A stretch of DNA of 24,562 bases from Oscillospiraceae bacterium (GTDB lineage: Bacteria > Bacillota > Clostridia > Oscillospirales > Ruminococcaceae): assembly GCA_003516865.1 (NCBI GenBank), contig DPBR01000017.1:886-25447 (forward strand), given 5' to 3'. A model generated the notes under the pieces. That model did not search any database, had not been told where the DNA came from, and saw only the letters and a list, made by a program, of their open reading frames with translations. Both the position numbers and the translations under genes were made by a program. Positions 21,574 through 24,562 of the stretch are shown here, in pieces (position 1 is the first letter of the stretch; the number at the start of each line of letters is the position of its first letter).

Positions 21574-23001
21574 ATGGCAGTCGGCGACGGCGGTTTCAGC
21601 ACCCAGATGGGCGGTTTCAACAAAAATGAGGTTAACGAGTACATAAGCAATCTTCGAAAGAAGATGAACGAGCTTGAAGCGGAAATGAAGGAAAACGACA
21701 GCAAGGTTAAGGCTGCCGTTAAAATTGCAGACGAGGCTGAAAGCAGAATTCAGAATCTTGAAAAGACAAAGAATGAGAAAATTTCCGAACTTGAACAGCA
21801 GATTAAGTCCGACCGTAAAAAGACCGAGGATTTGCTTAATCAGATAGACGATTTGAAGAGAAAGGTTAAAAATCAGGGCGCGGGTTCTTCGGGCGCTTCT
21901 TCCGCAGAGGCGCAGAAGCAGGCTTCCGAGGTTATCGAAAAGGCGAACAAAACCGCCCGCGAAACGGTTGACGCTGCGAATAAAACCGCGCGCGAGGTTG
22001 TTGAAAAGGCAAAGCATACCGCGAATGAAATTGTCGCAAACGCTCAGAACGCTTCTGCGGCGAGCGGCGTTTCGTCGGTTAATCTCGACGGATTTATGAG
22101 CGAGCTTCGCGGCTTCCTCGACAGCGTAAACAGCGGCTGCAAGTCCATTTTCGACAAGGCGCAGGAAATTTCTTCGCAAAGCCCTGCTGAGCCGAAAGCT
22201 GTTGATATTCCCGATTTTTCGGGCTTTGAAGCGCCCAAGGCGGCTGCCCCCGAAGCGGAAATTCCCGCGGCGGCTCCCGCGTTCGGCAAGCCTGAGCCTA
22301 TAAACGATATTTCCTTTGACGATATCGAAAAAATCGGTTCCGATGACGCCGAGCCGAATGCTTTTGACGACGATATGATGAGCGGTTTCGGCAGTCTTGA
22401 CGAGCCTGTTTCCGAGGTTAAGGAGAACGATACTTCTCACCACAGCAAGGCTTCATTTGATATGGACTTCGACAAGGAACTTATCGCGCAGACCGTTCCC
22501 AGCAGCAGCCTAAACGCAAACGAGGTTGACGAGGATCTTCTCGCGGCTGTACGCAGGGAAGAGGAGAAGTTTGCCGTTCAGCCTACCAACGGCAGAGAAG
22601 ACTTCGATATGAACAATATGAGTATGGACGACGATAACGCTGACGACGACGGCGCCGAGGCTATGAGAAGAATGCTCGCAGAGGCTGAAGCGGCGTTTGG
22701 CGGCGGAAGCTCGCTTGAATATGACGCGGATAATCAGCAGGACGACGAGCCTGCGCCCGCGGCAAGCTCCGACAATCCTTGGGAAGATTTGCAGAAGCAG
22801 CTTGAGGCGATGGAACAGAGCGGTAATTTCGGCGAAAGCGAGCCTGAAAGCGCTGCGGAAGAGCCTGCCGCGCAGCCGTCCGCGATTGACGACCCGCAGG
22901 TTCCCACAACCGACGACTCGTCTATCTGGGATTTCAGCAGCAGTTCCGGTTCTTCGTCAGACGATGATGATATGAGTTCGGATATTTTCGCGAATTTCTG
23001 A
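21574..23001 (+). CDS. DivIVA-like coiled-coil protein with long acidic tail
   Basis: A 475-residue protein with no signal peptide or membrane helix. Residues 9-35 (STQMGGFNKNEVNEYISNLR) resemble the DivIVA membrane-binding N-domain (G-[FY]-x3-EVN/D-[EY]). A coiled coil spans about 25-100, then a Gly/Ser/Ala hinge. Residues 120-152 are three 11-residue repeats of the type xVxxANKTARE, followed by a short helix region to about 200. The last 270 residues are acidic, Ser/Asp/Glu/Pro/Ala-rich and probably disordered, ending DDDDMSSDIFANF. It may be a polar or septal scaffold. ATG 21574 has GAGGGGAG upstream and is preferred to the in-frame ATG at 21541. It is much longer than typical DivIVA (about 160-260 residues). 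Confidence 0.75.
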   Translation: MAVGDGGFSTQMGGFNKNEVNEYISNLRKKMNELEAEMKENDSKVKAAVKIADEAESRIQNLEKTKNEKISELEQQIKSDRKKTEDLLNQIDDLKRKVKNQGAGSSGASSAEAQKQASEVIEKANKTARETVDAANKTAREVVEKAKHTANEIVANAQNASAASGVSSVNLDGFMSELRGFLDSVNSGCKSIFDKAQEISSQSPAEPKAVDIPDFSGFEAPKAAAPEAEIPAAAPAFGKPEPINDISFDDIEKIGSDDAEPNAFDDDMMSGFGSLDEPVSEVKENDTSHHSKASFDMDFDKELIAQTVPSSSLNANEVDEDLLAAVRREEEKFAVQPTNGREDFDMNNMSMDDDNADDDGAEAMRRMLAEAEAAFGGGSSLEYDADNQQDDEPAPAASSDNPWEDLQKQLEAMEQSGNFGESEPESAAEEPAAQPSAIDDPQVPTTDDSSIWDFSSSSGSSSDDDDMSSDIFANF

Positions 23002-23016
23002 TTGATTTACAACAAG

Positions 23017-23041
23017 GAGCCGAAGGCAATTTCGGCTCTTT
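23017..23041 (+). terminator. Weak terminator after the DivIVA-like gene
   Basis: GAGCCGAA (23017-23024) pairs with TTCGGCTC (23031-23038), but only TTTG follows, so read-through into the fumarase gene is likely. Confidence 0.55.
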
Positions 23042-23062
23042 GCTCTGAATTTATGGTGGATT

Positions 23063-23608
23063 ATGATTGAACTTAACACTTCTGAACTGAAAGAAAAGGC
23101 GAAAACGCTCAGAGCGGGCGATAAGGTTTTGCTTTCGGGTACGGTTTACACTTCGCGCGATGCCGCTCATAAGAGAATAAGGCAGCTTATAGAGGAGAAT
23201 AAACCGCTTCCCTATGAGCTTTCGGGCGCTGCGATATATTACGCGGGTCCGACGGGTACAAAGGAAGGTATGGTTATCGGGTCGTGCGGTCCGACAACTT
23301 CGGGCAGAATGGACGTTTATTCGCCGATGATGCTTGATATGGGGCTTTCCGCGATGATAGGCAAGGGAGAGCGCTCCGAAGCGGTCTGCGAGGCAATCAG
23401 GCGTAACGGCGCGGTTTATTTCTGTGCAATCGGCGGCGCGGGCGCGCTTGCCTGCAAGTGTATCACGGAATGCGAGGTTATTGCGTTCGAGGATTTGGGC
23501 TGCGAGAGCGTAAAGCGGTTGAAATTTGAGAAATTTCCGCTTATAGTTGCGGTAGATTGCGTTGGCGGGGATATTTTCAAGTCCGGAAGAGAACGCTATA
23601 AAAGCTGA
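23063..23608 (+). CDS. Fumarate hydratase beta-subunit family protein (class I, Fe-S)
   Basis: A 181-residue protein matching the C-terminal (beta) domain of class I Fe-S hydro-lyases (fumarase/tartrate dehydratase). Hallmarks are AGDKVLLSGTVYTSRDAAHKR, IYYAGPT, GSCGPTTSGRMDVYSP and FCAIGGAGALACKCI. The beta chain pairs with an alpha chain that holds the 4Fe-4S cluster; together they interconvert fumarate and malate (or a related substrate). In most two-subunit systems alpha lies directly upstream, but here the neighbours are a DivIVA-like gene and a sigma factor. The start ATG 23063 has only a weak ribosome site (GGTGG, 23055-23059). The length is normal for a lone beta subunit. Confidence 0.9.
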   Translation: MIELNTSELKEKAKTLRAGDKVLLSGTVYTSRDAAHKRIRQLIEENKPLPYELSGAAIYYAGPTGTKEGMVIGSCGPTTSGRMDVYSPMMLDMGLSAMIGKGERSEAVCEAIRRNGAVYFCAIGGAGALACKCITECEVIAFEDLGCESVKRLKFEKFPLIVAVDCVGGDIFKSGRERYKS

Positions 23609-23696
23609 TTTTTCTTAAATTTTGGTGATTTTGTATAGATAAACGGGGCAATATTCATTAAAACGCTGTTTTTTGGCAGGAAAACAAAATAAACTG

Positions 23697-23725
23697 TTGA
23701 CAAATTTTGCGGAATGTGATAAAAT
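23697..23725 (+). promoter_or_regulatory. Promoter for the sigma-factor gene
   Basis: TTGACA (23697-23702), 17-bp spacer, TAAAAT (23720-23725), 36 bp before the start codon. Confidence 0.8.
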
Positions 23726-23760
23726 AAGGGGAGTGAAATCCACACGTTTTGGGAGGAGCT

Positions 23761-24318
23761 ATGGAGGATTATTCCAAGTTGAGCGATAAAGAGCTTTTGC
23801 GGGATAATTCGTCCGACAGCGGTAAAATTGCCGAGCTTGTTTCCCGTTATATGAAAAGCGTGTTTTCTCTCGCAAAAAAGTATTCCCGTTTCGCCGATTA
23901 CGAGGAACTTGTGTCGGACGGTATGCAGGGGCTGCTTTCGGCTATCAGGAATTATAACGATGAAAAAGGCGAGTTTTCGTCATTTGCGGCGGTTTGTATT
24001 AATAACAGACTGAAAAATACCGTGAAAAAGTCGTCTAACCGCAGGAAAAATCTCGTTGATGAGGACGAGCTGCGTGAAATTCCGGACAGTTCGCCGACGC
24101 CGGAAGAACGGGTTATCGAGAGAGAAAACAGCGAAGATGTCCGAAACAGCCTGAAAGCGGAGCTTTCCCCGCTTGAGCTGCGGTGTATTGAGTGCGCGGC
24201 TATGGGAATGTCTTATGATGAAATCGCAAAAAGGCTGAATGTGGACAAAAAGTCCGTTGATAATGCACTTTCAAGGGCGAGAGCCAAGGTGCGTAAAATT
24301 ATGGGCGGTAGTTTGTGA
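23761..24318 (+). CDS. RNA polymerase sigma-70-family factor, SigH-like
   Basis: A 185-residue sigma factor. Region 2 covers about 25-95, with DYEELVSDGMQGLLSAIRNYN and FSSFAAVCINNRLKN, which resembles sporulation/competence sigma-H (Spo0H). Region 4 covers about 130-180, with LSPLELRCIECAAMGMSYDEIAKRLNVDKKSVDNALSRARAK as the -35-binding helix-turn-helix. There is no region 1.1 or region 3. Bacillus SigH is about 218 residues, so this one is short, and a stationary-phase or sporulation role is an inference. ATG 23761 has GGGAGGAG upstream; an in-frame TTG at 23749 overlaps that site. Its own promoter looks like a housekeeping one. Confidence 0.88.
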   Translation: MEDYSKLSDKELLRDNSSDSGKIAELVSRYMKSVFSLAKKYSRFADYEELVSDGMQGLLSAIRNYNDEKGEFSSFAAVCINNRLKNTVKKSSNRRKNLVDEDELREIPDSSPTPEERVIERENSEDVRNSLKAELSPLELRCIECAAMGMSYDEIAKRLNVDKKSVDNALSRARAKVRKIMGGSL

Positions 24319-24357
24319 AAAAGCTGCTTTGGCTTTGGCTGTGCGGCTTCTATATGT

Positions 24358-24457
24358 CCCGATAGCATAAATGTTAATGCGTTGCGGCGACGGTTGTTCA
24401 AGCTGTCCGATGCAAAGATACGGGTGCAAGACCTGTCGGGCAAATCAATATTTTTTT
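24358..24457 (+). terminator. Possible long-stem terminator after the sigma-factor gene
   Basis: An 8-bp stem (24358-24365 with 24433-24440, one T-G pair) encloses 67 nt. Its distal arm lies about ten bases before TATTTTTTT (24449-24457). The large loop and distance to the T run make it weak. Confidence 0.3.
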
Positions 24458-24481
24458 AAGGGGTATACTTATGTACACTGA
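24371..24481 (+). CDS. Possible tiny cysteine-rich ORF
   Basis: 36 codons, reading MLMRCGDGCSSCPMQRYGCK then TCRANQYFFKGYTYVH. Five Cys in 18 residues (C-x3-C-x2-C-x6-C-x2-C) is hard to explain by chance, but no ribosome site precedes it and its end overlaps the next gene's start. The same DNA can fold: CCCGATAG (24358-24365) pairs with CTGTCGGG (24433-24440) before a T7 run, so this may be a terminator or structured leader instead. It could also be a gene remnant. Confidence 0.25.
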   Translation: MLMRCGDGCSSCPMQRYGCKTCRANQYFFKGYTYVH

Positions 24482-24562
24482 CAAGACACTGAAATGCAAG
24501 GATTGCGGAGCTGACTTTGTTTTCACCGCGGGCGAACAGGAGTTCTACGCTGAAAAGGGCTT
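24471..24562 (+). CDS. Zinc-ribbon domain protein, 5' part only
   Basis: Thirty codons are visible before the window ends: MYTDKTLKCKDCGADFVFTA followed by GEQEFYAEKGF. This is the start of the short zinc-ribbon (zf-trcl type) proteins of Firmicutes, with CKDC as the first Cys pair; the second pair should follow just beyond the window. The ribosome site is AAGGGG at 24458. Function unknown. Confidence 0.85.
   Translation, partial: MYTDKTLKCKDCGADFVFTAGEQEFYAEKG

Overview
The window reads as chromosomal DNA of a Gram-positive anaerobe of the Clostridia, most likely an Oscillospiraceae/Ruminococcus-type gut bacterium. This is inferred from gene content: an IreB-family protein, a clostripain-family peptidase, a DivIVA-like protein, a SigH-like sigma factor, a DUF1540 protein and a decayed LRR_5 (BspA-like) lipoprotein. 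Strong GGAGG-type ribosome sites and classical TTGACA/TATAAT promoters with 17-bp spacers fit the same picture. No database search was run, so the genus is a guess. No phage, IS transposase, rRNA or tRNA was seen.

Layout. 1-101 is the leader-distal end of a type I-C-like CRISPR array (two repeats, one spacer). 209-448 holds a promoter followed by a MITE-like inverted-repeat element in the 5' leader of a lipoprotein gene (468-1148). A zinc-ribbon membrane protein follows (1247-1789), with a structured, possibly non-coding stretch and a strong terminator behind it (1827-1979). 2061-3006 (-) is a two-gene unit: a PC4/YdbC-like protein and a metallophosphoesterase-fold protein. 3156-5068 (+) pairs a D,D-carboxypeptidase-like protein with rlmH. 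5105-7414 (-) is a membrane-anchored clostripain-family protein, divergent from a LysR regulator (7614-8540). 8838-9311 is a small secreted protein with a consensus ribosome site.

9688-12866 is a GntR/YtrA-type regulator, ABC ATPase and permease operon whose genes overlap, typical of self-regulated envelope-stress or peptide-efflux modules. 13029-14451 holds an amino-acid racemase and a YhhN-family membrane protein. 14534-16420 (-) is a chemoreceptor. 16776-20003 is carB with no carA beside it. 20119-20673 is a lipoprotein pseudogene broken by about four frameshifts. 20735-20905 (-) encodes a 56-residue DUF1540-type protein, and 21033-21278 (-) an IreB homologue. 21574-23001 is a DivIVA-like coiled-coil protein with a long acidic tail. 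23063-23608 is a lone fumarase beta-type subunit, 23761-24318 a sigma factor, and a zinc-ribbon protein starts at 24471 and runs off the end.

Most genes are housekeeping or envelope functions in short, separately terminated units. I found no clear novel multi-gene system. The points most worth a second look are the metallophosphoesterase that seems to have lost exactly one of its two metal sites while sitting in an operon with a ssDNA-binding-type protein; the D,D-carboxypeptidase with Cys in place of the SxN Asn; the MITE in a 5' leader; the candidate structured RNA at 1827-1979; the hendecad-repeat DivIVA protein; and a tiny Cys-rich ORF after the sigma factor.
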